Shown here piece after piece: positions 56,964 through 64,000 of a stretch of DNA of 64,000 nt. This DNA is from Taklimakanibacter sp050246735 (GTDB lineage Bacteria > Pseudomonadota > Alphaproteobacteria > Rhizobiales > Aestuariivirgaceae). The translations under genes and the position numbers were made by a program. The stretch is from assembly GCA_050246735.1 (NCBI GenBank), contig JBFWVM010000003.1, positions 310,001 through 374,000 on the forward strand, given 5' to 3'. The notes under the pieces are model-generated. The model searched no databases. It had not been told where the DNA came from and saw only the letters and a list, made by a program, of their open reading frames with translations. Within the stretch, counting starts at the first letter, position 1. Each line of letters starts with the position of its first letter.

Positions 56964-58478
56964 TCAACCATCGGCGGAAACGCGTCCCGGCCGATCCGGA
57001 TCGTCCTCGGGAAGGCCTGGATCGTCCGGCGGGCGGACCGGCTGGACGATGCGCGGCCTGGGCCGGATCTTGGCGGCAGGAGGAGACGGCGGCGGGGCGG
57101 ACTCCACCGCAGGCGCGGCCGGCTTGGCGGCTTCCGGCTGCGGCAGCGCTTCCTCGACGACCGGCGCCGGTTCGGGCTCGGGAGCGGCCTGGCGCGGCAA
57201 GGCCTCGAAGGGCGGTTTCCATTCGGCGAAGGCAATCTCGCCGGTCACCGGCGAGACCGGTGTCCAGTAAGGGGAGGCCGCGCCGTCGATCACCCACATG
57301 GGATCGCTCGGCGCCCTGACCGCGCGGGCGAGCCATTCGCGCGCCCGGCCCTTGTCGCCGCGGCCCTCCTCGATCTCCGCCATCAGGGCGCAGACGCGAG
57401 CCTGCGGGTCGGAGGCGACAAGAGGAGAAAGAGCCTTGACCGCATCGTCCCATTGGCGCGCCTGGGCCGCGGCGCGTCCGAGGGAATAGGCCCCTTCGAC
57501 GCCGCCATGAAAGGATCCGATCAGCCGACGCACGCGGTCGTAACGATCCTGCGGCGAATCGGTGAGGCGCGCATAGGCATAGGCCTCGGCGAGATCTGGG
57601 TGCGGGGCGGCATCCCAGCTCTTGACGATCACGCGCCACACGCGGCGCTGCGCTCCCTGCGCCGCATAGAGCCGCGCCGCGACACAGGCGGCGGGCACCA
57701 GGGACGGATCGAGCCGGTGCGCCTCGAGCGCCCAGCCGAGCGCGCCCCCGGGATCCCTGGTCTCGCCGGCGAGCGCCTTGGCGGCGAGCAGCACCGCCTT
57801 CATGCGCCGGGCCTGACCGGCATCCGCCTGGCCGGTCTTGCGCTGCGCCTCGAGCGTCACGAGCGCCGCATCCCAGTCGCGCCCCTGCGACTGGATGGCG
57901 AGCATGGCCGAGGAAGCCCAGCCGAGCGCCGGGTTGAGCTTCAGCGCCCGCTCGGCGAAACCGCGCGCAGCGGCGAGATCGCCCGACTGGCGCGCTTCGG
58001 CGAAGAGGCCGCGCAGGCCCAGCGCCTCGGTCTCCGGCGCCTTCAACATCTCCTCGAATCCGCGCCGCACCTTCGTGTGGTCGCCCCTGAGCTGCGCCGC
58101 CTGAACTTCGAGAAGCTTCAGCAGCGGCTCGTCGGTGAGGGAGCGAGCGGCGACCGCCGCGAAGCGGTCGGCGCTGCGGCCGTCGCCGGCACCCGCCGCG
58201 ACGATGCCGCGCGACAGGCTCTCATAGCCGCGGCGCGCCTTGCGGAAGCGCAGATAGCCGCCGATGGCGCCGGGCGTGCCGATCAGCCGGCGCAGCAGCG
58301 AGAACAGGAACCACAAGCCGAGCACGGCGAAGACGAGGCCGGCCAGTCCCGCCAGCACCGAGGTCTCGATCTCGCGGTCGAGCCAGCGGATGACGATGGT
58401 GCCCGGCCGGTCGGCAATCCAGGCGAATCCCGCCGCGGCGGCGGCGAGCAGCAGGAAACGAGCGAGAAGGCGAATCAT
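56964..58478 (-). CDS. hemY: HemY-like heme biosynthesis protein with TPR repeats
   Basis: A 504-residue inner-membrane protein. The ATG at 58478 gives TM1 (residues ~3-22, LLARFLLLAAAAAGFAWI) and TM2 (~43-65, LAGLVFAVLGLWFLFSLLRR), the HemY_N pattern, then TPR-like helices (~85-400). The last ~110 residues are Pro/Glu/Ala-rich and low-complexity. It overlaps the preceding gene by 4 bases. HemY is linked to late heme steps and to organising the pathway at the membrane; it is not the protoporphyrinogen oxidase of the same name in Gram-positives. Confidence 0.9.
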   Translation of the reverse strand: MIRLLARFLLLAAAAAGFAWIADRPGTIVIRWLDREIETSVLAGLAGLVFAVLGLWFLFSLLRRLIGTPGAIGGYLRFRKARRGYESLSRGIVAAGAGDGRSADRFAAVAARSLTDEPLLKLLEVQAAQLRGDHTKVRRGFEEMLKAPETEALGLRGLFAEARQSGDLAAARGFAERALKLNPALGWASSAMLAIQSQGRDWDAALVTLEAQRKTGQADAGQARRMKAVLLAAKALAGETRDPGGALGWALEAHRLDPSLVPAACVAARLYAAQGAQRRVWRVIVKSWDAAPHPDLAEAYAYARLTDSPQDRYDRVRRLIGSFHGGVEGAYSLGRAAAQARQWDDAVKALSPLVASDPQARVCALMAEIEEGRGDKGRAREWLARAVRAPSDPMWVIDGAASPYWTPVSPVTGEIAFAEWKPPFEALPRQAAPEPEPAPVVEEALPQPEAAKPAAPAVESAPPPSPPAAKIRPRPRIVQPVRPPDDPGLPEDDPDRPGRVSADG

Positions 58479-59626
58479 GGCTGGCCCATGATGATCCGGG
58501 TCACGGCCGCCGCCAATTGCGTCATCGCCGCTTCGGCCCTGAGACGCTGGCGCGCCCGGTCGCGCCATTCGGCAAGCTCCGCGGGCAGTTCGCCGCCCGG
58601 CTCCTCGAGCCTTGCGATCGCCGCCCTGAGGTCGCCGGCTTTCGCATCCGCCGCCGCGACTTGCGCAAGGCCGCTCCAGTCCAGCGTGTCCAGATCGCGG
58701 ATCTTGACCACCGTGCCGAACCAAGCCCAGAAGCCGCTCGCCTCGGCGGCGGCCGGCTCGTCCGTACCCGGACCGGCGAGGCTCGGCGCGAGCGCTTCGA
58801 GAGCGCTGCCCAGCGCCTGCGGATTGGCGATGCCGGAGGCCGCGTAAGGCGCGAGACCGGCGAGATCGGCATTGCCCGGGACATAGACGGCGATGCGGTC
58901 GAGCTCGTCCTTGAACGCCACGCCGGCCTGGAACTTGGCCTTGAGGTCGGAGAGCGCCTGCGTCAACCCGGCGAAATCCTCGCCGCCGGTCGGGGAAGGG
59001 GGCGTTCCACCGTCGCGCAAGGCCGACACCTGCTGCTCGAGCTGCTCGATGCGCCGGGTGATGTCGGCGAGGGCGCCGGGATCGGCCGCGCCGCCGCTGC
59101 CCGAACCCAATTCCGCCACCGAGCGGCGCAATTCACCCAAAGCCTTGTCCAGCTCGCCGAGCCTGGCCTCGAGAGCCGTCGTCTTCCCGGCCTGCGCGTC
59201 GGCATCGCGGGCAGCGGCGGACCTGAACTCGTCAAAAGCGCCCGACAGCGCGACAAGCTGCTCATTGAGCGTGCGGTTGCCGGCCTCGAGCGTCGCGAGC
59301 TTCTCTTCCATGGCCGACATGGAGGAAGGAGGCCACCAATAGGCGCCGAACTCGCGGTAGGCCCAGGCGCCGACAAGAGCGGCGATGACCGCGGCGAAGC
59401 CCGCGACGCGGCCCCTGGTCCAGAAGGACGGTTGTGCAGGCGGTGGTGGCGGCGGCGAACCCGCTTCCTCTTCCGAGGGGCCTCCCGGAATCGAACGTTC
59501 GCTCTGGGGCGCAGCATCATCCGGGCCAGGGATGCTGTCGGCGGCGGGCGAAATATCTTCCGCTTCGAGATCGATGACCGGGCGCCTTTTCTCGGAGTTC
59601 TGCGATTCGTCTTCGATATGGGTCAT
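58475..59626 (-). CDS. Alphaproteobacterial Mic60 (mitofilin) homologue
   Basis: A 383-residue inner-membrane protein. Residues ~1-68 are cytoplasmic, acidic and proline-rich. A single helix follows at ~72-92 (VAGFAAVIAALVGAWAYREF), then a coiled coil in the periplasm (~105-225; MEEKLATLEAGNRTLNEQLV), and a C-terminal mitofilin-type helical domain (~290-375; GFWAWFGTVVKIRDL, AAIARLEEPGGELPAELAEW). Bacterial Mic60 bends membranes and is encoded next to hem genes, as here (hemC-hemD-mic60-hemY). Start ATG 59626 is chosen over TTG 59632. Confidence 0.88.
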   Translation of the reverse strand: MTHIEDESQNSEKRRPVIDLEAEDISPAADSIPGPDDAAPQSERSIPGGPSEEEAGSPPPPPPAQPSFWTRGRVAGFAAVIAALVGAWAYREFGAYWWPPSSMSAMEEKLATLEAGNRTLNEQLVALSGAFDEFRSAAARDADAQAGKTTALEARLGELDKALGELRRSVAELGSGSGGAADPGALADITRRIEQLEQQVSALRDGGTPPSPTGGEDFAGLTQALSDLKAKFQAGVAFKDELDRIAVYVPGNADLAGLAPYAASGIANPQALGSALEALAPSLAGPGTDEPAAAEASGFWAWFGTVVKIRDLDTLDWSGLAQVAAADAKAGDLRAAIARLEEPGGELPAELAEWRDRARQRLRAEAAMTQLAAAVTRIIMGQP

Positions 59627-59664
59627 CGCCAACGTTCATCCCTCTGCGCAGTCTGCCTGAAAAA

Positions 59665-60351
59665 TCAGGCCCGGCCAATGATTTCCAGAAGCGCGTCCTC
59701 GTCGGGCCGCGCCGCGACCCGTCTCGCAAAGCCGTCGGGCAAAATCGCGGCAATGTTCGGCGACAGGCAGAAATGCATGATGGCGCGGGCCCTGATGCCC
59801 TGCCTGCCGGCGAGATCGAGCCACAGCCGGGCCGAGCGCGGCGAATAGAGCAGGACACCGTCGGCGCTTGCGGCATCGGGCGCCAGCGCCGCGGCGGCAC
59901 GCGCCTCATAGACGATGATGCGGGTCACGGTGAAGCCCGCACGCTCGAGCCGCCCGGAAAAATCGCTCGCCGTGTCGAGGCCCGACAAATAAAGGACCGC
60001 ACCTGCTTCGGGCCGCGAGTGTTCGATGATGTGCTCGGCAAGTCCCGCGCCGTCGCCGCCCGCCTCGACGATACACGCGAATCCGGCCTGGCGCGCGGCC
60101 GCCGCCGACTGCGGGCCGACCGCCATGACCGGCAGGCGACGCAGCCTATCGAGGCGATCATCGTCGGAAAGGCAGCGCAACGCATTGGCGCTGGTCACGG
60201 CGATGAGCTGATAGCGGGCAGCCGGAATGTCGATCTCCGGACGCGGCACGATCTCGAGCAGGGGCGAGACGATCACCTCATGGCCGAGCCGCGCCAGCCT
60301 GGGCTCGAGGACGTCCGCGTCCCGGCGCGGCCTGGTGACGAGGAGGCGCAT
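59665..60351 (-). CDS. hemD: Uroporphyrinogen-III synthase HemD
   Basis: A 228-residue enzyme that closes and inverts ring D of hydroxymethylbilane. The sequence is weakly conserved in this family, but the pattern is right: MRLLVTRPRRDADVLEPRLA, QLIAVTSANALRCL, VMAVGPQSAAAARQAGF, VLYLSGLDTASDF, ADGVLLYSPRSARLWLDL. The ATG at 60351 is 1 base after the hemC stop. The neighbours hemC and hemY confirm the identity. Confidence 0.92.
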   Translation of the reverse strand: MRLLVTRPRRDADVLEPRLARLGHEVIVSPLLEIVPRPEIDIPAARYQLIAVTSANALRCLSDDDRLDRLRRLPVMAVGPQSAAAARQAGFACIVEAGGDGAGLAEHIIEHSRPEAGAVLYLSGLDTASDFSGRLERAGFTVTRIIVYEARAAAALAPDAASADGVLLYSPRSARLWLDLAGRQGIRARAIMHFCLSPNIAAILPDGFARRVAARPDEDALLEIIGRA

Positions 60352-60352
60352 G

Positions 60353-61282
60353 TCAGGTGGCGAGATCGAGCAGATGCCGGCCGCCCTTTGTCCTGACCTC
60401 TTCGCCGGCGTCGCGGCCGAGACGCGCCGCATCGGCGAGGCCGCCGTCGCGCCCGGCGGCGAAGGTCATCCGGCCATCGAGGGTCAGCGCCTCGCCGCGG
60501 AACTCCAGACGGTTGTCCCTGATCACGGCATGGCCGGCGATCGGCGTGCGGCACGAGCCGTCGAGGGCGGCGAGGAAGGCGCGCTCGCAGGCGACCGCTG
60601 TCTCGGTCGGCCCATGATTGACAGCCGCGAGCAGCTCGCGCGCCGCCGCGTCGCCGGCGCGGATCTCGATGCCGATGGCGCCTTGCGCCACCGCCGGCAG
60701 CATGTCAGCTTCCGGAACGGGCGCGGCGATGCGATGAGCAAGGCCCAGGCGGTTGAGACCGGCGCAGGCGAGGAAGGTCGCGGCCACGTCGCCCCGGTCG
60801 AGCCTGGCGAGACGGGTCTCGACATTGCCGCGCAGGCTGACCACCGAAATATCGGGCCGGATGCGCTTGAGCTGGGCCGAGCGGCGCACCGAGGCCGAGC
60901 CGACGACGCAAGCGACGGGGAGGTCGCGGATGGCCGCGCAATGCGGGCTGATCAGGGCGTCGCGCGCGTCCTCGCGCGGCAGCAGGGCGGCGATCGCCAG
61001 CCCGTCCGGCAATTGCGCCGGCATGTCCTTCATCGAATGGACGGCGAGGTCGATCGCGCCGGAGAGCAGCGCGTCCTCGATCTCCTTGGTGAACAGGCCT
61101 TTGCCGCCGATCTCGCTCAGCGGCCGGTCGCGCACCTTGTCGCCCGTCGTGGTGATGGCGACGATCTCGATCGCGGCGGGATCGAGGCCATGGGCGGCAG
61201 AGAGCCGCCGTCTCGTCTCCTCGGCCTGGGCGAGCGCCAGGCGCGATCCGCGGCTTCCGATCTTAAGGCGGGGCGTTTGCAA
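60353..61282 (-). CDS. hemC: Porphobilinogen deaminase (hydroxymethylbilane synthase) HemC
   Basis: A 309-residue enzyme that joins four porphobilinogens. The dipyrromethane-binding cysteine is in LDGSCRTPIAGHA near residue 243. Other signatures: IGSRGSRLALAQAE at the N-terminus, HSMKDMP, GSASVRRSAQL, RGNVETRL and VAQGAIGIE. The start codon is TTG at 61282, supported by GGAG 7 bases upstream; no ATG fits. It is first in hemC-hemD-mic60-hemY and divergent from tsaD with 70 bases between. Confidence 0.95.
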   Translation of the reverse strand: MQTPRLKIGSRGSRLALAQAEETRRRLSAAHGLDPAAIEIVAITTTGDKVRDRPLSEIGGKGLFTKEIEDALLSGAIDLAVHSMKDMPAQLPDGLAIAALLPREDARDALISPHCAAIRDLPVACVVGSASVRRSAQLKRIRPDISVVSLRGNVETRLARLDRGDVAATFLACAGLNRLGLAHRIAAPVPEADMLPAVAQGAIGIEIRAGDAAARELLAAVNHGPTETAVACERAFLAALDGSCRTPIAGHAVIRDNRLEFRGEALTLDGRMTFAAGRDGGLADAARLGRDAGEEVRTKGGRHLLDLAT

Positions 61283-61352
61283 GTCGACTCCACGGGATGC
61301 TAATCACTGCCGGTCCTCTTAATAGCTTACGCCGCAGGCGTCATCGACATTC

Positions 61353-62438
61353 ATGGCCGCACCGCACCTGACCATTCTCGGCATCGAAACCTCCTGCGAC
61401 GAGACCGCGGCGGCCGTGGTGCGCCGGCATGAAGACGGCACCGGCGAGATCCTGGCCAATGTCGTCCTGTCGCAGATCAAGGATCATGCGCCCTATGGCG
61501 GCGTCGTGCCCGAGATCGCGGCGCGTGCCCATGCGAGCCATCTCGACCGGCTGATCCGGCGCGCCCTCGGGGACGCCCGTCTCACTCTCGACGACATCGA
61601 CGGCGTCGCGGCGACCGCGGGACCGGGCCTGATCGGCGGCCTCCTGGTGGGTCTCACCACCGCGAAGGCCATCGCGCTCGCCAGGGGCAAGCCGCTTCTC
61701 GCCGTCAACCATCTGGAAGCGCATGCGCTGACGCCGCGGCTCCTGGGCCCCCTCGCCTTTCCCTATCTGCTGCTGCTGATCTCGGGCGGCCACACGCAGC
61801 TGCAGATCGTCGAAGGGGTTGGACGCTATCGCCGCATCGGCACCACCATCGACGACGCGCTGGGCGAGGCCTTCGACAAGACCGCCAAGCTCCTGGGCCT
61901 CCCCTATCCGGGCGGGCCCGAGGTCGAGGCCCTGGCGCGCCGGGGCGATGCCGGGCGCTTCGACTTCCCGCGTCCGCTCAAGGGCCGCGAGGGCTGCGAT
62001 TTCTCCTTCTCCGGCCTCAAGACCGCGATCCGCGAGACGGTGGAAGAGCTGGGTCCGCCGAGCTCCGCCGACAAGGCCGACGTCTGTGCCGGCTTCGAAG
62101 CGGCGATCGCCGACACGATGCGCGACCGGCTTTCGCGCGCGCTCAGGCTGTTCACGGCGAGCTTCCCGGACGTCCGCCGGCCGGTGCTGGTGGTGGCGGG
62201 CGGCGTCGCCGCCAACCGCAGGCTCAAATCCGTGTTCGAAGCGCTGTGCGCGCGGCACGGTTTCGGCCTCACCGTTCCGCCGGCTCATCTGTGCACGGAC
62301 AATGCCGCCATGGTGGCCTGGGCCGGCGCCGAGCGCCTGGCCCTCGGCCTCACCGATCCGCTCGCCGCGGAAGCCAAGGCGCGCTGGCCGCTCGATCCCG
62401 GGGCCCGGCACATGACGGGTGCCGGAGTGAAGGCGTGA
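61353..62438 (+). CDS. tsaD: tRNA N6-threonylcarbamoyladenosine transferase subunit TsaD
   Basis: A 361-residue ASKHA-fold enzyme that, with TsaB and TsaE, puts the threonylcarbamoyl group on A37 of ANN-decoding tRNAs. Signatures: GIETSCDETAAAVV, the metal-binding HASHL (HxxxH), AGPGLIGGLLVG, NHLEAHAL, ISGGHTQL and the C-terminal TDNAAMVAWAG. Full normal length. Its stop overlaps the gpsA GTG by 3 bases. Confidence 0.96.
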   Translation: MAAPHLTILGIETSCDETAAAVVRRHEDGTGEILANVVLSQIKDHAPYGGVVPEIAARAHASHLDRLIRRALGDARLTLDDIDGVAATAGPGLIGGLLVGLTTAKAIALARGKPLLAVNHLEAHALTPRLLGPLAFPYLLLLISGGHTQLQIVEGVGRYRRIGTTIDDALGEAFDKTAKLLGLPYPGGPEVEALARRGDAGRFDFPRPLKGREGCDFSFSGLKTAIRETVEELGPPSSADKADVCAGFEAAIADTMRDRLSRALRLFTASFPDVRRPVLVVAGGVAANRRLKSVFEALCARHGFGLTVPPAHLCTDNAAMVAWAGAERLALGLTDPLAAEAKARWPLDPGARHMTGAGVKA

Positions 62439-63424
62439 GCCGCATCGGCGTGATCGGCGCCGGCGCTTGGGGCCTGGCGCTCGCCGCCGTCGCAGAGCGC
62501 GCCGGACATCAGGTGACGATCTGGGCGCGCCGGCCGGAGGCGGCGCAGGAGATCGACGCCAAACGGACCCTCGCCCAGCGGCTGCCGGGCGTCGTTTTCG
62601 GCAAGGCTGTGTCCGCCACGACCGCCGCCGGCGATCTCATGCAATCGGACATGGTTCTGGCCGCGGTCCCGGCACAGCATCTGCGCGAGATCCTCGGCCG
62701 GTTCCGGGATCTGAGAGCGCCCGTCATCCTGTGCGCCAAGGGCATCGAGGCCGACAGCGGCGAGCTCATGCCGGACGTCCTGGCGGGCTCCTTGCCGCAT
62801 TGTCCGGGCCTCGTGCTCTCGGGTCCGAGCTTCGCCGCCGACGTGGCGCTGGGCCGGCCGACTGCGTTGACCCTGGCGGCGTCCCAACTGAGGCTCGCCA
62901 AGGAATGGGCCGGCGCCCTGAGCCTCACGACCTTCCGTGTCTATCCGTCGGACGACCTGCGCGGCGTGGCGCTGGGCGGCGCCGTCAAGAACGTATTGGC
63001 GATCGCCTGCGGCATCGCGGCCGGGAAGAACCTCGGCGACAGCGCCGGCGCCGCTCTCACCACGCGGGCCTTCGCCGAGCTCACGCGCTTCGGCAAGGCG
63101 CTGGGCGGAAGACCCGAGACCCTGACCGGGCTTTCCGGCCTCGGCGATCTCCTCCTCACCTGCTCGAGCCGGCAATCGCGCAACTTCTCCTTCGGGCTCG
63201 CCCTCGGCGAGGGCAAAAGCGCCGGCGAAGCCAAGGCCGCATCCCGAGGCACGATCGAGGGCATCGCCACGGCGAAGGTCGTCGCCCATCTCGCCAGGGT
63301 GCAGAACATCGAAATGCCGATCTCCAACGCCGTCCACGCGATCATTGACGCGGGCTCGAAACCCGAGGAAGAGATAGCGCGGCTCCTGGCCCGTCCCATC
63401 AATCCTGAATTTCATCGCGCCTGA
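62435..63424 (+). CDS. gpsA: Glycerol-3-phosphate dehydrogenase [NAD(P)+] GpsA
   Basis: A 329-residue cytoplasmic enzyme reducing dihydroxyacetone phosphate for phospholipid synthesis. The start is the GTG at 62435 (VSRIGVIGAGAWGLALA), overlapping the tsaD stop. Other signatures: CAKGIE, LSGPSFAADVALGRPTAL, the catalytic Lys in LGGAVKNVLAIACGIA, and GLSGLGDLLLTCSS. The tsaD-gpsA pairing is usual in alphaproteobacteria. Confidence 0.95.
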   Translation: MSRIGVIGAGAWGLALAAVAERAGHQVTIWARRPEAAQEIDAKRTLAQRLPGVVFGKAVSATTAAGDLMQSDMVLAAVPAQHLREILGRFRDLRAPVILCAKGIEADSGELMPDVLAGSLPHCPGLVLSGPSFAADVALGRPTALTLAASQLRLAKEWAGALSLTTFRVYPSDDLRGVALGGAVKNVLAIACGIAAGKNLGDSAGAALTTRAFAELTRFGKALGGRPETLTGLSGLGDLLLTCSSRQSRNFSFGLALGEGKSAGEAKAASRGTIEGIATAKVVAHLARVQNIEMPISNAVHAIIDAGSKPEEEIARLLARPINPEFHRA

Positions 63425-63435
63425 AGGAAAACGAC

Positions 63436-63726
63436 ATGCTCTACGCCTTGATCTGCACGGACAAGCCCCAATCGCTCGACCTGCGCATGAAGGAGCGGCC
63501 CGGCCATATCGACTATCTCAACGGCCTTGGCGACCGGCTCAAGGCGGCGGGTCCGTTCACCGACGAGGCCGGGAGCCCGATCGGCTCGCTGGTCATCGTC
63601 GAGGCGAAGGACCGGGCGGGCGCCGAGGAGATCGCCGGAAACGATCCTTACGCCAAGGCCGGACTTTTCGCGGCGGTCGAGATCCGCGCATGGAAATGGG
63701 GCCTCAAGAACCCGGAGGTGAAATGA
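63436..63726 (+). CDS. YciI-family protein
   Basis: A 96-residue dimeric alpha+beta-barrel protein of the YciI/YCII family. Seen: MLYALICTDKPQSLDLRM at the N-terminus, the family Asp-His area RPGHIDYLNGLG, and NDPYAKAGLFAAVEIRAWKWG at the end. Members act as small-molecule hydrolases or have no known role. The start follows GAAGGA by 8 bases and lies 11 bases after gpsA. It overlaps the EVE gene start. Confidence 0.88.
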   Translation: MLYALICTDKPQSLDLRMKERPGHIDYLNGLGDRLKAAGPFTDEAGSPIGSLVIVEAKDRAGAEEIAGNDPYAKAGLFAAVEIRAWKWGLKNPEVK

Positions 63727-64000
63727 TGGCCTATTGGTTGTTCAAGTCCGAGCCGGAAACCTGGTCGTGGGAGCAGCAGAAGGCAAAGGGCAAGGCCGGC
63801 GAGGAATGGACCGGCGTGCGCAATTTCCAGGCGCGCAAGAACATGAAGGAGATGAAGCTCGGCGACAAGGGCTTCTTCTACCACTCGGGCGAGAGCAAGG
63901 CGATCGTGGGGATCGTCGAGGTGTCGAAGCCGGCGCATCCGGATTCGACAGCCAAGGAAGGTCCATGGGAATGCGTCGACATCCGCGCGGTCGAGGACGT
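63723..64000 (+). CDS. EVE-domain protein (3' end outside window)
   Basis: The first ~92 codons of an EVE (PUA-like) domain protein, a fold that reads modified bases such as 5-methylcytosine derivatives or acts in RNA modification. Seen: AYWLFKSEPETWSW, WTGVRNFQARKNMKEMKLGD, GFFYHSGESKAIVGI. Two adjacent ATGs at 63723 and 63726 are possible; both overlap or abut the YciI stop. The housekeeping EVE gene commonly follows YciI in this order in Rhizobiales. Confidence 0.9.
   Translation, partial: MMAYWLFKSEPETWSWEQQKAKGKAGEEWTGVRNFQARKNMKEMKLGDKGFFYHSGESKAIVGIVEVSKPAHPDSTAKEGPWECVDIRAVED

Overview
This window is GC-rich chromosomal DNA from an alphaproteobacterium, most likely a member of the Hyphomicrobiales (Rhizobiales). 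The evidence is the gene content and order: a Mic60-like gene joined to hemY, hemD and hemC; the run tsaD-gpsA-YciI-EVE; a DUF930 protein; the yggT-yggU-folD run; fdsGBACD-type formate dehydrogenase; and frequent GTG and TTG starts. There is no sign of a plasmid, prophage, transposon or CRISPR array. Both tRNA genes encode their CCA ends.

Layout. 1-3.4 kb holds the end of a cbpA-type DnaJ gene with its cbpM modulator, a secreted protein, a 30-codon internally deleted remnant of inorganic pyrophosphatase, and folD-yggU-yggT. After tRNA-Ala, 3.6-14.8 kb is a catabolic locus for sugar or sugar-acid compounds. It has a sugar ABC importer without its own ATPase, an SDR dehydrogenase, two enolase-superfamily enzymes, a polar amino-acid-type ABC importer, a GntR/FCD regulator, an SMP-30 lactonase and a tautomerase. 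15-16.5 kb has a glutamine amidotransferase and an SDR.

16.6-34.7 kb is a formate oxidation and molybdenum/tungsten cofactor block. It contains two complete NAD-linked formate dehydrogenases: a two-subunit enzyme with a NuoE-NuoF fusion, and fdsGBACD. A LysR regulator lies between them. Around these are two FdhD sulfurtransferases, a TusA-like protein, MobA and three different MoeA paralogues, one fused to a periplasmic-binding-protein-like domain. Together they would make, sulfurate and insert the metal-pterin cofactor and pass formate electrons to NAD+.

34.7-40.6 kb has a probable small RNA, an XRE-type regulator, an L,D-transpeptidase, a two-gene membrane/VWA-like unit of unknown function, and a glyoxalase-like/hydrolase fusion. 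40.8-51.7 kb is a single gene for a 3,620-residue autotransporter with about 44 glycine-rich repeats, with its own palindromic leader and a terminator. 52-56.8 kb has an FAD-linked oxidase and SDR pair, an unusually acidic outer-membrane barrel, a DUF930 protein and tRNA-Thr. 56.9-64 kb is the conserved heme block (hemY, Mic60-like, hemD, hemC), divergent from tsaD, gpsA, a YciI protein and the start of an EVE-domain gene.

All family assignments come from reading motifs by eye. No database search was possible.
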